Made by a program: the position numbers and the translations under genes. From Plantago ovata (lineage: Eukaryota; Streptophyta; Magnoliopsida; Lamiales; Plantaginaceae), in contig CM051457.1 in assembly GCA_028274465.1 (NCBI GenBank), positions 14,187,097 through 14,251,096 of the forward strand: a stretch of 64,000 bases of DNA. Direction: 5' to 3'. Of the stretch, positions 1-12,141 are shown piece by piece. How positions within the stretch are numbered: the stretch's first letter is position 1; every line of letters begins with the position of its first letter. The notes under the pieces are model-generated. The model saw only the letters and a program-made list of their open reading frames with translations. It did no database searches and had not been told where the DNA came from.

Positions 1-155
1 TTAAACAAAATTTATTTAATTTCCTTGTATCTGCTTGTGTATATATATGTATGTGACTGTACTATAAGCGCCTCAAGTGTGTTCAGTCACCTAAAGCTCA
101 GTTCTTCAGTTCTAAAATCTTGAATTTCACATTTAATCAAACAAAATAAATAATC

Positions 156-1386
156 ATGTCTCCAATTGCTTTTGGCCGATTTGATGACTCCTTCTCCATT
201 GCCTCAATCAGAGCGTACATGGCAGAGTTCATCTCCACCATGCTCTTCGTCTTCGCTGGAGTCGGATCCGCCATTGCATATAGTAATTTCTGTTTCTTAT
301 AATTTCTCTATCAATTTTTCATTTTTTTATATACTAAAATTGTCAATTGTTGTTACCCATGCAACATTTCCAATTGTCAATTGTTGTTACGTACCCATGC
401 AACATTTCATGATGAAATATTGTGTTTGGACCAAAACATTTTACGAAGAGAAATAGTTTTAAGTGTATGGCAAAGTTTCGAAACATCACCTCTATTTCAT
501 CTCGGCAAGCTGAAAAATTAAGATGCTATAGTTAATTGTTACATTGAGCGTCTTAATCATTTATATTTGGGCAGGCAAGTTGTCCTACAATGCTGCCCTT
601 GATCCTCAGGGGTTGGTGGCGATAGCATTGTGCCACGGATTCGCTTTGTTTGTTGCGGTTTCCATTGGGGCCAATATCTCCGGCGGCCATGTCAATCCGG
701 CTGTCACCTTTGGCTTGGCTATTGGTGGCCAAATCACAATCCTCACCGGCCTATTCTACTGGGTTTTTCAACTTCTGGGAGCTGTTGTCGCATGCTTTGT
801 GCTTAGATATGTCACCGGAGGACTGGTAACTTTGACTTATTAATTATTCTAATATATTTTGATACCGTAGTACATCTAGAATCGACTCATATGCAAGTCT
901 ATACTCTATACCTACCTGTAATAATTGTACCTGCAACCAGGAACGGACTATAATCTAGTGTTATTAACTTTCAGTCATCAGCTAACAATCACTTAATCAG
1001 TGCTCTATATAATGCAGGCTATCCCGATCCATGGAGTGGGTGGTGGAATTGGAACCATGGAAGGAATTGTTATGGAAATAGTGATCACATTTGCTTTGGT
1101 TTACACTGTCTATGCCACCGCAGTTGATCCAAAGAAAGGTTCAGTAGGTACAGTGGCACCTATCGCAATCGGGTTCATTGTGGCAGCAAACATTTTGGCT
1201 GCAGGCCCATTCTCTGGTGGGTCGATGAATCCAGCAAGGTCATTTGGGCCTGCTGTCGTAAGTGGACACATGGCTGGCCATTGGATTTACTGGCTCGGCC
1301 CACTCATTGGTGGGGGTTTGGCTGGGCTCGTCTACAGCAATTTGTTCCTAGAGCACGAGCATACACCGCTAGTTAATGATTTCTAA
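156..1386 (+). CDS. TIP2: Tonoplast intrinsic protein, TIP2 (delta-TIP) type aquaporin
   Basis: Three exons, 156-282, 575-825 and 1018-1386, join in frame at GT-AG borders into 248 residues, the usual TIP length. The start is the ATG at 156; the protein opens [14 protein letters not shown], as delta-TIPs do. Both pore motifs are present: [11 protein letters not shown] in exon 2 and [14 protein letters not shown] in exon 3. The selectivity-filter residues read as His (CHGFALF), Ile (APIAIGF), Gly and Arg (NPARS), the TIP2 pattern. Six membrane helices are expected. By family knowledge it passes water, and probably ammonia, across the vacuole membrane. An AATAAA lies at 1437-1442, shortly after the stop. 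The 155 bases upstream look like leader and proximal promoter. Subgroup TIP2 is well supported; the exact member number is not. Confidence 0.94.
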
Positions 1387-1845
1387 GTTTTCTGGGTTGG
1401 TTTGTGGTTTTGAATTGTTAGTGGTCAAAATTGCAAAATAAATGGGGTTTGGGATGATTATTTCTTTCTAATCCTTACACTACCTTCTTTCCATTCTGTT
1501 GGCACATGTTCAGTGGAAAATAATTATGTTATGGTGCAGTATGAAGGGACCCTGTATGAATCAACAATATTTTACTACATTGTCCATTATAAGTTTATAC
1601 TTATCCGAGTGTTTTTGTTTTTTAGTCTATACATATACATACTTGTGAATTGTGATATGCGATCCCAAAAGGTTTCGTACCAATTAAAATAGTGTTTCAA
1701 GTTGCATTCATATATTCCCATATGTGTTAGTAATGCAGTTTTGATTACATTCCTTAGAGGTTACAAGAAGATATGGACGGAGTGGTGCCTATGTTGTTTG
1801 ACTTGTTTCCCCTTTAGCAATTTAACGACAAAGATACGGTAGAAC
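1387..1845. other. 3' flank of the aquaporin gene
   Basis: AT-rich non-coding sequence with a canonical AATAAA polyadenylation signal at 1437-1442, 51 bases after the stop codon. I see no gene in the remainder. Confidence 0.7.
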
Positions 1846-2569
1846 CAGGGGCGAGTCCAGGCATTAAACCAGTGGGGACAAAAATAATAATAATAGTAAT
1901 TTTATCTCCGAGAAAAATATATAATTTTTTATGTTCTTTCGAACGCTTTCCGCTGCTATTGTCTAAATAATTTAAAAAAAAATGATTACAAATAACTAGA
2001 AGTTTTAAAAAATCCATGAAATTTATATCCAAATATAATCTCTATTTACCCATTTTTTTGTTTCCTAACTTTTATATATTTTTAATCAGTGTCTAATAAA
2101 TTAATCTGGCAATGGCAATGGGAAACTTTTGAAATTACGAAAAGAGTATATATAAACATATCGATACGTACATCATCACAACTATTATTAACAATGACTC
2201 ATAGTTTGGAATCTTTACATTATAGCTGCATTCTTGATTTCGGCAAAATTATCATTTTCAATATATGTAACCAAATGAGCATTATGATAAGTATCCTCCA
2301 TTCGAGTGTGTAACATGTTTTACTTGTTTATTTAAACGTTTAGATGGAAAGAATGAGAAATTTTGAGTTTTACTTGTTTATTTGGTCCAAAATAATGAGG
2401 CTCAATGTTCACAATATTCAAATTGAAAGATAAGGACTTTAAGTTGAATAACAAAGTATTTTGGGGGGGGGGGGGTGGGAAATGTAAATATCAAATACTA
2501 TATGGTTATAGGAAAAAAAATTGAGTGGGGGCAAGTGCCCCCACTTGGCATAGGGTAGCCTCGCCCCTG
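1846..2569. mobile_element. hAT-like MITE, about 724 bp
   Basis: The ends are inverted: CAGGGGCGAG at 1846 and CTCGCCCCTG ending at 2569. The eight bases outside the left end (ggtagaac, 1838-1845) match those outside the right end (attagaac, 2570-2577) at six of eight positions, which suggests an 8-bp hAT target duplication that has drifted. The interior is AT-rich with no transposase reading frame, so it is non-autonomous. It contains a run of 13 G at 2463-2475. Shorter relatives of the CAGGGG(C/T)GGA-type end occur near 19284 and, inverted, near 49380. Confidence 0.6.
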
Positions 2570-2577
2570 ATTAGAAC

Positions 2578-2976
2578 AACCGGATTAAACAAGAAGAATA
2601 AAACACATTTAATTCGTGGACGAGATAACAGTTGTTAAGCTCGATTTGTCCTCCTTAGTAAGCTTCATGCCTTCCATGGACAACTAAAGTACTATGCCCA
2701 ATCATCGTTTCTACGGAAGTTACCATAACAAGCCATACTTATGTTTGCAGTTTGATGAATTAACTGTGCTGTAAGTCTGTTCAGCATGTCTTATATATGT
2801 GCTGTAGTATTTTGGAAAAACTATCTTGCTTGTCAAAAACAAGAATATAAGCATAAACTTGTGAGATAGAACCAAGATGGATAAGATGAAGAAGAACCAC
2901 ACATATAATTTACATGCAACTCAACAAATCCCATAATTGAGCAACTTTAGCCTATCTTCCAGATATCCAAAACAGA
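2578..2976. other. Intergenic, upstream of the PNSB3-like gene
   Basis: AT-rich sequence holding the 5' region of the next gene. I see no other gene or clear element. Confidence 0.6.
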
Positions 2977-4338
2977 ATGGCTATACTCCAACTCAACTCT
3001 CATAGCTCTTCTTCACTACTATTCTCAACCTCTCACAATTTTAAAAATAGCCTAAAAAAATTCCATGTCCCTAACCATCTCAGCTTCTCAACACTAAAGA
3101 AAATCAGAGCTGTCGACACTTCAAATGAAACTGAACCGGACACTTCGTCATCAGAAGAGGGACCTCCCGTCGTGAATTTCGCTTTTGTTAGCGTAAATTT
3201 CTTTCATATCTTCTACATTCCTCGAAATCTTTGAGTTTGATTAATTATATGCTTGTTATTGTTATTATAGATGAACTTTATCTCATTTAAAAGATCTAAC
3301 TTATAGTAGTAAAGAGTTGCTGAATCTATTAATTTGTATTAATTTTCTTATAATTTTGTAGTCTGTTTTACTTCCCGATGGAACGCCAGACGTACATTAT
3401 CGATCGGTCCGTGGGGGCCAGAAGCTTAGGAACATAATGATCAGCAACGACATCGAATTGTATGGACCATATGTAAGACTATTGGAATTTGACCATAATT
3501 TGGTTCAACGTAATGCAACTTAATTTGTGACATTTAATGGCTTTTGTTATTTTTACGTCACAGAAAAGGCCTCTGCTGAATTGTGGGGGAGGAGGAACTT
3601 GTGGCACTTGCCTTGTTGAGGTGAGTCTTGAAGACATGCCGGACCGTTTCGGTTGAAGGCACAGTAAAAGCGTATTAAAGTGTCATAAAAAAATAAAATA
3701 GATACGCTAGTATTCTGTTGTTAACAAAAACTGTTCTTTTTCAAGTGATGAAGGCATCACTTACTACTACTTACTAGTAGTATGGAGACAATAGTAACAT
3801 TTTTCTGAAGAAATGTACTGCAAAAGACACTTAAATTCGTTTACAAATGTGCTACATGCAATTTTCCATCCTTTTTTAGGTCGTGGAAGGAAAGGAGCTA
3901 TTGACTTTTCGCACAGAAAAAGAGAAGGAAAAGCTAAAACGGGTAATTTTTTAGTTTCATTTTTTTTACTCTCCTTGCCGTTTGTCTTTAATACAGTATG
4001 TGATAAATCCAGCAACCTTTTGCGACAATTTGTAACACTTATGTGACAGAATAATTCATAATAGTGCTCATTTGAATTTCAAATGCAGAATCCGAAAAAT
4101 TGGAGACTTGCTTGTCAGGCTATTGTTGGTACACCAGATTCCAGAGGACTGGTTTGTCACTCTTCCTTCCCATTTTGAATTTGGTTCGTATAGTATACCT
4201 GATCTATAGAAGTATTTTTGTTCGTAATACTAGTTACGGTGATGCGTGCAGGTGGTGGTCCAACAACTCCCAGAATGGAAAGGGCATCAATGGATCTATG
4301 GAAAAGATCCTCCAGAGGATGAAGTTACTGATATATAA
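2977..4338 (+). CDS. PNSB3: Chloroplast NDH subcomplex B subunit 3-like, 2Fe-2S ferredoxin-type protein
   Basis: Six exons (2977-3192, 3362-3472, 3564-3620, 3880-3942, 4089-4151, 4252-4338), each a whole number of codons, give 198 residues. The first ~45 residues are Ser/Thr/Lys-rich and look like a chloroplast transit peptide, followed by an acidic stretch. The ferredoxin-like part runs from FAFVSSVLLPDGTPDVHY through LYGPYKRPLLNC to the cluster motif C-x5-C-x2-C (NCGGGGTCGTC), with a later LACQ cysteine that would be the fourth ligand. It closes with QQLPEWKGHQW. This order matches Arabidopsis PNSB3/NDF4, a subunit of the thylakoid NDH complex for cyclic electron flow. Whether the cluster is bound here cannot be read from sequence. 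Confidence 0.9.
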
Positions 4339-5050
4339 GATGAGATGAGATTGACTTGCTAATTTATGTAAATTGCATTTTTTATCCGTTAGGTTAGAAT
4401 CAATATCGTTCAAACTGGATGTGCGTAATTATTACAGATCACAAGATGAAGGTCGATATAGCAATTCAAGTACTCAACGCATATGCAATTTCTTCCAATA
4501 AATTAAAGGAAATGACAAAATAAACGTGTACTTAGCTTTTTGTTACAATTAGTTAGTCAATTACAGAATGATGAGCTTGACAATTCTTACAATTTAGTTA
4601 CGTTTGAGGAAGAAAACTTAAATTTTCTAACTTATTATAACCTAATAACTTATCTCTCCAATTAACTTCTCAACCAATTACAGATATCTAACTTGTCCCA
4701 AAAAATATCTAACCTTAAATTTTGTATATTGTAAAACAAACTGAGTTGTGTAGTACATAATTGAAACTAAAACCATGCTGAGTTGAGCCTTGACTCGTTA
4801 AAGCAACATGCCTGAAAACCGAGTCCGCCTCAATCTCGAGCAACTTGTAACGAGTTCAAACTCATATAGACAAATATATTACAAATAGTTTAAAATATAA
4901 ATAACTAGCCCCTGAAGTAATATATTATAAATAATTTGAAACTATATTTGACTGAATCAACTCTTAACGAGACGCTCGTTAAACTTTGAACCACATAACA
5001 ATACAACGCATATAAGTTAGATATTAAGGGGTATTCAAGTACATTCTTAC
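4339..5050. other. Intergenic, no gene seen
   Basis: AT-rich sequence following the PNSB3-like gene. I found no coding potential or clear mobile element. Confidence 0.6.
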
Positions 5051-5190
5051 ATTCTAATATGTTAAATACAGAGAAGTAAATTGTGTCATGTCTTAAATAC
5101 ATAGTTGTGGGGGAAGTTAAATTCTAATATGTTAAATACAGAGAAGTAAATTGTGTCATGTCTTAAATACATAGTTGTGGGGGAAGTTAA
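5051..5190. repeat. 70-bp tandem duplication
   Basis: A 70-base unit starting attctaatatgttaaatac occupies 5051-5120 and repeats without visible change at 5121-5190. A third partial copy (atagagaagtaaattg) follows at about 5191. The near identity suggests recent origin. It lies directly downstream of the tRNA-Asn gene, which is transcribed towards it. Confidence 0.85.
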
Positions 5191-5258
5191 ATAGAGAAGT
5201 AAATTGTGGGGGAAGATATTAAAATGGCAAATAATAGAAAGGAAAAAGATGAAGAAAT

Positions 5259-5282
5259 CGCTAGAGGAAGGGGTCGAACCTT

Positions 5283-5315
<33 letters not shown>

Positions 5316-5332
5316 AACTGAGCTACTCCAGC
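5259..5332 (-). tRNA. tRNA-Asn(GUU): tRNA-Asn, anticodon GUU
   Basis: Reading the minus strand from 5332, the full cloverleaf folds: acceptor GCTGGAG/CTCTAGC with one G-T pair, D arm GCTC/GAGC with AGTTGGTTA loop, anticodon stem TGTGG/CCACA with loop CTGTTAA (anticodon GTT at 5298-5296), and T arm GAAGG-TTCGACC-CCTTC. The discriminator base is G (5259). There is no intron. A TTTTT tract at 5246-5242 downstream serves as a Pol III terminator. The sequence agrees closely with plant nuclear tRNA-Asn. Confidence 0.97.
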
Positions 5333-6406
5333 TCTTTGATTTTAATATGTTAACTTTTTTATTTATTCATAAATATCATCCCAGAACCCTAAATTTTTTG
5401 TATTTTGGGTTGATTGCTAGTGTTCAATGTTCATGATGCTTTATTAGTACGAAGATAGTTGGTGCATGATCAGTGTGTAACACTTGAAACTGAAATAGCG
5501 GAGGCAGCATTACCAACAGCTTTCTAGTGGCCCCAACCACAGGAGAACAAAGGATGTCGCATTGCTTGGTTTGAGATGGATTGTATTTCATTAGTTAGTT
5601 TTTCAGTAATTGCTTGGTTAATTTTTCAGATTTAGGACCTATATTAGGTACGATTTCCCTAACTTTTTGTTATTTCTTTGGATTCGTTTCGTTTATTGTA
5701 TGTTTCTCATAAGTCATGAATGGAATGAGCTTGTGCAAAATCTTGCAACACGTGCCATATGTGATTGAGACCACAATGATTGTTACTTCTTTCCCTCTCT
5801 TTGACATGATATAGGCGCATATATTGGAAAATGTCATCTGAATCTGAATGTAATTGACCCTACACATATCTTTCTTCTCAAAAAGAGAAAAGAAGCTAAT
5901 TAATTACATACTTAAATGACTTTCAACACTTTTTTTTTTTTAATATGCAAGGTGTTTTGAATTTTGATTGGCTATATATTTAAGGTATAGGTCAAATTAA
6001 CCCTGCGTCATATATATGTATAATAATATATTTGTGATTTGTAATACATCATGCATGCCTACTTTAAGATCTGTTATGGGTGCATCTGTTTACCAATATA
6101 TCTGTCGAGTTTCATCAAGAAGTAAGCAACCACATTAGTGATTAGTTGAGGAGCCATCAACAAGTTAGCAACCATTACACAACGTAAACAGAATGACAAC
6201 ATCCAGAAATCAAATAGAAGCTAATGCAAGATTTTGAATATACACAAGGTACCTGTTACATTGTTCTTTCAATGGTTCTTTACATGTAAAACTGTTAATA
6301 TTTTGGTTGGTGTCAGCAAATTGATACTACATCATTTCATGTTTCTGTGTACTAAAGAGAGTTGCAGCATTTTTCATGTACTGGTAATGAGAAAGTGTTA
6401 GAACGC
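5333..6406. other. Intergenic between tRNA-Asn and the LETM1-like gene
   Basis: AT-rich sequence holding the tRNA 5' flank and the 3' flank of the LETM1-like gene. Short open frames exist but none resembles a protein family. Confidence 0.6.
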
Positions 6407-9400
6407 TTAAACAACTTTAGAAGTACCACTAGTAACTCGTTCAACTTTCATCTTCTCTGTTCTCTTTAGTTGCTTCACTATGTTGAGCCTCTCGTCAGAG
6501 TAAGGCGAGGGAATCTAGTCCGCATGAAGACTAATTAGAAAAGTGATACAGGAAAAACTTCATGTAGTGCATAATAAGAGGGAGTAATTACAACATTACC
6601 AGAAATGGGACGTATTTCTTGATAGCAGCAAACATTGCTGCATGTCCTACAGCAGAGACCTGGAGAGAAAAATGAGAAAAAATAAGCAGTGTTCTTGTAT
6701 ACATATCAATATCCCTAAAAGTGAGAATGTCATATATGGAAACTGAACTTACGGGGAGTAGCATTAGTATCGTTACTGGGATAAGTGTAAGAAAGTCGCT
6801 CATGGTTCTTTGCATCTTCCTTCTCTCCCGTTTTGTAACTTGATGGCCGCATAATTTCTTTGCTAATAACCTCAATGTGTCAGAGAAGTCTACAAAGAGC
6901 AGCTGAGTGCCCATCCATACATCCTAATAATAACACATACTGCTGAATTAGCCGAGTGTTGCTTGTGAAGATGAAATAATATATAGATAAGAGTATTGGA
7001 CTCATATGAAGATGAGAGATACATAAGAGCATTGGACTTACAACACTTGCAGCTATAAGCTTCACAACATACTTTCTGATGCCAATTAATCGAGTAGGCT
7101 TTGGTTTCCCAGAATTGACCGAAGTTTCTGGTTGACTACTGGATGAAACCCTCCCCTGTCATTCCCAAAAATTATTCATTTTTGTTTAACCTAGGTGCAC
7201 ATGAGACAGATTAAGGACACAAAAATAGAGACCATATGTGTACCAGCTATTCAATTAAGTAATCTAATTGAGAGACCATATGTCAGTATATGACAAAAGT
7301 TTGTTAATAAACTCATTTTTCACACTCCAATGTTTATGTTCAACATAAAAACCTTTCCGGTCATTCTTACCTTAATCCTGACTCAGCCTAGAGATCAAGA
7401 ACTCATCTTGACAATAATACATGTTGGAAGCAAAGTGATGTGGTTAATTGGTGCTTTTTAATCTAGGCTCTCCAGGGTTAAGCATATGAGAGAGCCACAT
7501 TATTAGCATAAAATAGTTATGGCAGCTATTTAGACAGCAATCATACCTGCGTCTCTTCAGGTATTTGTGGATGTTTATCTTTTTTTCTCAATTCTTCAGG
7601 TCGAACCTTATGATGCTGGGGAGATGGCACTGAATCCGTAATGAAAATAGGCGGCACGGGATCAGCCTCCCATCTTTCCCCTACTTTCGGACCACTGTCA
7701 GAGAACAGTAGTCACTCAATCAGACAGGTTATTGTGCACCATGTTACTTCGTTCAAGGTGACAGGAAGTAGAGTTAACTTACCTTGGTCTTTCATAGGAT
7801 GGATCATAAGCAGCCCAGTAATCCTCCAGACATGCTGATAACAAGCCCTGACTAAGGAAAGAAAATCAACTCCAAGTTATGAAAACGTCAAAAAATGCAA
7901 GAGAAAACAAAAATAATAAATAAATCACATTGTAGAGTTTCTCACCTATGAAGCAAGAAGTCTAACAAATTGCCATCTAAAACTTGTTGTGTTGAATTGG
8001 TGTAGTGAGCAAATCCTGATATTACATCATAACATACTGTAAAAACGGTATACAAGATAACTTCCTGCTCGGCCTGAATAGGGTGCTGCTTGCTTCTCTT
8101 CCTTTCCTGAAACCCTTGGAAACTATATGCAGCATAAAAATCTAGCCATCCAACCTCATCAATGATTACCTGTTGAAAGTGAAACTGTCCAGTTAGAATG
8201 TGGAGTGCACGGACATTCAGGACACTGAAATTCACAAGATTGGAGCAGAGTCAAAATTGATCATGTCAACTTTGCCTAGTTTAAATGACTATCTACTCAT
8301 ATTTTCTAGGAATGAAACTATCATAAAGCAAGCATTAAAATTAAATTTATCATTCAATCTACCCTAGATATATACAATACATAAATGAACCTCAACTCAT
8401 ATACATGCACACCTAATACATGCATTAGAACTTTCCAAACTAGTCTAGACACTTGGAATGCAAATCTATTTTATTGCTTTCGACATGAGCCACAACCACC
8501 TAGTTTCTATAATCTCGCCAATTTCACAAAACAGCAATAATCTAACCCACCTCCATCAAGAGCTGATAGTTAGATAGGCTTGAGAATCCTGGATACATGA
8601 AGACAAAACCGCTCTCTAAGTAACTGCAATAACAAGATCAAGAAGTCATTTGCTTCAATTGTTCTGATACAAACAAAAGCAAACAAGAATAAATAAATAA
8701 AGGAATGATACCTGAGAAAATGATTTGTTTGCTCATCAAGATCATTTATATAGTGCCTTGACAAGAATAACCTTGATTCCCTTCCAAGGTAAGCGAAAAG
8801 CCCAAGAGTGGCCAGACTATCTTGAGCCTGGTAACATCCAAGTAGAACTTTAGCGTAGAAAAATGATAAGCTATGGGTATATAAATAGGTAATGTTGAAA
8901 ATCTTATCAAGATATTAAAGGAGTAACAATAAAAGCATTCGAAAAAGGTTGAGGAAACATGAGTGAGCACATTATCCTCCAGTCTGCTGAGAATTTCTGG
9001 CATGAGATAAGCTACAAGCACACAATAAGATTATGGTATTTAGGAGAGCAACTGTACAAAGAACAGGGCGCACCATGTGGGAAGGCACGTGTCTTCCTTT
9101 GGCAACACTTTCTCTTATGAATGCCATAGAAAGTTTTCTCTGAACCAGGCCAATCCAAAATTCTGTATCCTCAACATTATTACTAGGAAGAATTCTAGTA
9201 CCAAAATGAGACAGGAAATCCTCTTCAAATCCTGCCTCAATTGCTAAACGGTGTAATTTGTCCACAGAAACTAAATCCCCCGCCATGCCCATGATCTCTG
9301 TCAACCCCGCTTCTATTTTATCAGTGAACAGGGCACAAGAAGGTCGTGTTGAACCAAACTTTCTAAGAGTTGCACAACAAGTAATTGCCGTAATTGTTCC

Positions 9401-10674
9401 TGCAACACCACTGCATTATTTGTATATTAGATTCCCAAAACTGTAACATATTAGCAGGTGTATCTTCCAATAAACATCCTCAGTGATAGCTCTATATACG
9501 AACCTTCCAGCGTACTCTATGGACCATTGCTTGAACAAAGGCATAAAAAACTCAGCTACCCGCGAAACTTGCACAATTCTGAACCATTGCACCAATCTTG
9601 GGTTCCTTTCACTCAACTGACTCTCTATAAGGTCCACAAGACAGTCTGTGATCGGAGATAGGCTGGTGCACAGTAAAGAAAACTGTCATGACTTAGTCTG
9701 ATCTGTGTCAGTCATTTTCTTTACGCATAACACATTTCCTAGGCACGGCAACCGTGACATGAAGCAAATATCAACAGAAAGGGCTGATCTATTCATAAAT
9801 GCACAAGTTACACTGCTTTTATACAACAATAGACAGACAAGCAACACTTGAATGTGTTCAGCCTCATCGGATATAGGTGAGTCTAAGCATCTAACTGTAA
9901 TGAGCTTGAGTTCAGATTTGTCGACTTACATCTTTGCAACAGGAGAAGGATTGTAATCTCGATTTTGCGAAAGAAATAATTCCACCTCAATTGCAGATTT
10001 GAGTAAAACATAAACAGCAACCTGGACAATCAAGCTTCCACAATCATTATACATTTATACTCAACTAATCACATTGGGGACAAATTTCAAACACCTAGTG
10101 AGCAAAACAATCATACAGTACCTGATAGGCCAAGTTTCTGTGCCAGGCATGTACATCAACTCCAGCCCAAGCCATTGCGAGTGGTGGACCTGTTCTAGCC
10201 AAATCCAACTCCTCAATGTCAACTGAAAAGCTTCTAGCAGATTTATGCAGCACCAACAGAAGACTATTGACGCGATTAAATTCAACTACACTTTGACAGT
10301 TCGCCAACAAATCCTCCTCCTCCTCATCCATTACGATTGGACTTGAATCAGTAGCTGAGGCCATTGACGATAGTGCTCCAGGAGGAATCATCCATTTCGA
10401 TGAAGTGAAGTTACTTCGAAGCAACAGAAACTGTTTCGGAAGGGAATTTGCCTTGGCAACACTCGGTGAAAGCAGCAAACTACTCCTGAAACTGAACGTT
10501 TCTTCAGATACAACACCTTTTCTGCAATCGAACAACAACAATCGAAGAAGATGAAATCGTTTTGTTATTAATTAAGTTACAGTAACTGAGTTGACTGCGT
10601 GAAGGAGAGAGAGAGAGAAGAGAAACTTACCGATTGCAGAAGTTGAAAGATCGCAGGGGGAAATTGGACGCCAT
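6407..10674 (-). CDS. LETM1-like membrane protein
   Basis: Fifteen exons (10674-10631, 10521-10122, 10021-9930, 9662-9504, 9410-9058, 9011-8959, 8827-8712, 8623-8551, 8169-7946, 7851-7783, 7694-7547, 7155-7042, 6923-6753, 6659-6600, 6514-6407) join in frame to 727 residues. The start ATG opens MASNFPLRSFNF, a plausible organelle presequence. A conserved body follows (AWAGVDVHAWHRNLAYQ, LIYxxPEILSRLEDNVLTH-like block, LLSACLEDYWAAYDP). The LETM1 signature sits at the C-terminus: KRERRKMQRTMSDFLTLIP, a hydrophobic VTILMLLP segment, then VSAVGHAAMFAAIKKYVPF. It ends VTSGTSKVV. LETM1 proteins act in mitochondrial ion exchange and ribosome binding; this longer plant form is known mainly by similarity, so its exact role and organelle are inference. 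Exon 10 needs the AG at 7853-7852, not the later one, to keep the frame. Confidence 0.88.
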
Positions 10675-12141
10675 GGAAATGGAAATGGAGGAAGAAAAGG
10701 AGAAAAGAGGAAATGAAGCAGTATATATAACAATCGGAATGGAGCGAAGCCATCGAGGCAGAGAAGATGAAAACTAGTGATCTGTAAGTTGGATATTAGC
10801 ACTAGTATATTATATTAATATTAATATTATTATCAAAGATTTAATAAAATGAAAAATGTAGTACAAGTAATTCAAGTCTCTTTGTAATTTTCTCCGGCCT
10901 GCAAAGTACTGGATTACTGTTAGTCACTGTTTCCCTTTCCCTCATTAGTCTCATAAGTCATAACATATCCATTCATATTGTCCCGGACCAAATATCACAT
11001 TTGATATTTAACACCAGAGTTAATCCAAAATAAATTTCATACTGGATAAAAATGACACAAATAAATGATAGACAGTCGACAGATTGAATATATGTTTATT
11101 TCGTCTGAACTCAAAGACATTATTTTTTAATAAAAGGGTTAGAGTGGGAATGTATGTGAAATTTGCTAAAAATAAAACTACAATGTTTATAAGAGACGGA
11201 TATAAATGGAATTAGTTGGCCAGAAACATTACTACTCCACTAGATTATAGCAGTGTGTTTGTTAGATGTCGATTTCAGATTTGTTATAAATGGAGATAAT
11301 AATATTTTGCCACGTATAGATTTTTATCCTACTACTGTTTTTTCTTGTTGCTTTGGTCCAGGATAAGGGGAGCATTCTTTTGCTGTCAAAATGCATATTG
11401 GTTTTGACGGCGAGAACAAAAGGGTCACATACAAAAGTTAATTTTACATCCATATTATAGATTACATGAACTGAATTGCAATCGAAAGTTCCAAAACCAC
11501 TAATCCCCGGTCATTCGTCTAGAAAACGAAATATTAATTCAGTCGGTTCAAGTTTTAGATATGTTTAGTTGAAATCAGTTCAATTCAATTTAATCCAAAT
11601 GTTTGTGAAACAAATCAAGCAGGACAAGTAGTCCTCCCCGGACTCCAGGAGGAGCTCCGAGCTCAACCAGGAGTCACTTAAACTTGTCCATACAAGGTTG
11701 TGGCTCAAGTCTCAAGTCCATACAAGTTCCTTGAATATTTTTCATCCAGAGTGCATGCAACTAAAAGATTGAAAATGAAAAACACTGGATAAGCGAGCAG
11801 AAAAGGAAGAAAGAATGTACTACTTGTATTAAAACTCAGTTTCTATTTACATTGCTATTCCACTTCGGCAGTGATGCAAAAGACCTCTGCTGAGTTCACT
11901 AGTATGTGTTAAAATGGTGTATATCTGAGAAGATGTAGACACAAAAGTGCATATTCAATGCCCGTGTCAGTGTATGTCAGTCAATCCACACCCAGCTTAC
12001 TCCAACAGACTGAGTCGTAGGAGCTCACTAAATGAATTTGCATCGAAACTTTCTTCACCCATAAAAAAGTCAGAAACGGATCATGAGCTTGGACCTGGAG
12101 CAGATACACTTTATCTTTAGCCAAAGCAGCAGGTTCTGGAT
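10675..12141. other. Intergenic: LETM1-like promoter and 3' flank of the 7TM gene
   Basis: The first ~130 bases include a purine-rich stretch and tatatataac near 10721-10730 that fits the leader and promoter of the minus-strand LETM1-like gene. From about 11800 to 12141 lies the probable 3' UTR of the seven-transmembrane gene. I saw no further gene. Confidence 0.55.

Noticed and set aside
3767-4046. Open frames on both strands in the PNSB3-like gene
   Set aside because: They cover exon 4 and introns of the supported gene in other frames; the spliced ferredoxin frame explains the conservation.
7783-7851. Use of the AG at 7850-7848 for LETM1-like exon 10
   Set aside because: It breaks the reading frame; the AG four bases earlier restores SQGLLSACLEDYW.
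10572-10802. 76-codon open frame over the LETM1-like first exon
   Set aside because: It lies in another frame across promoter and exon 1 and has no family resemblance.
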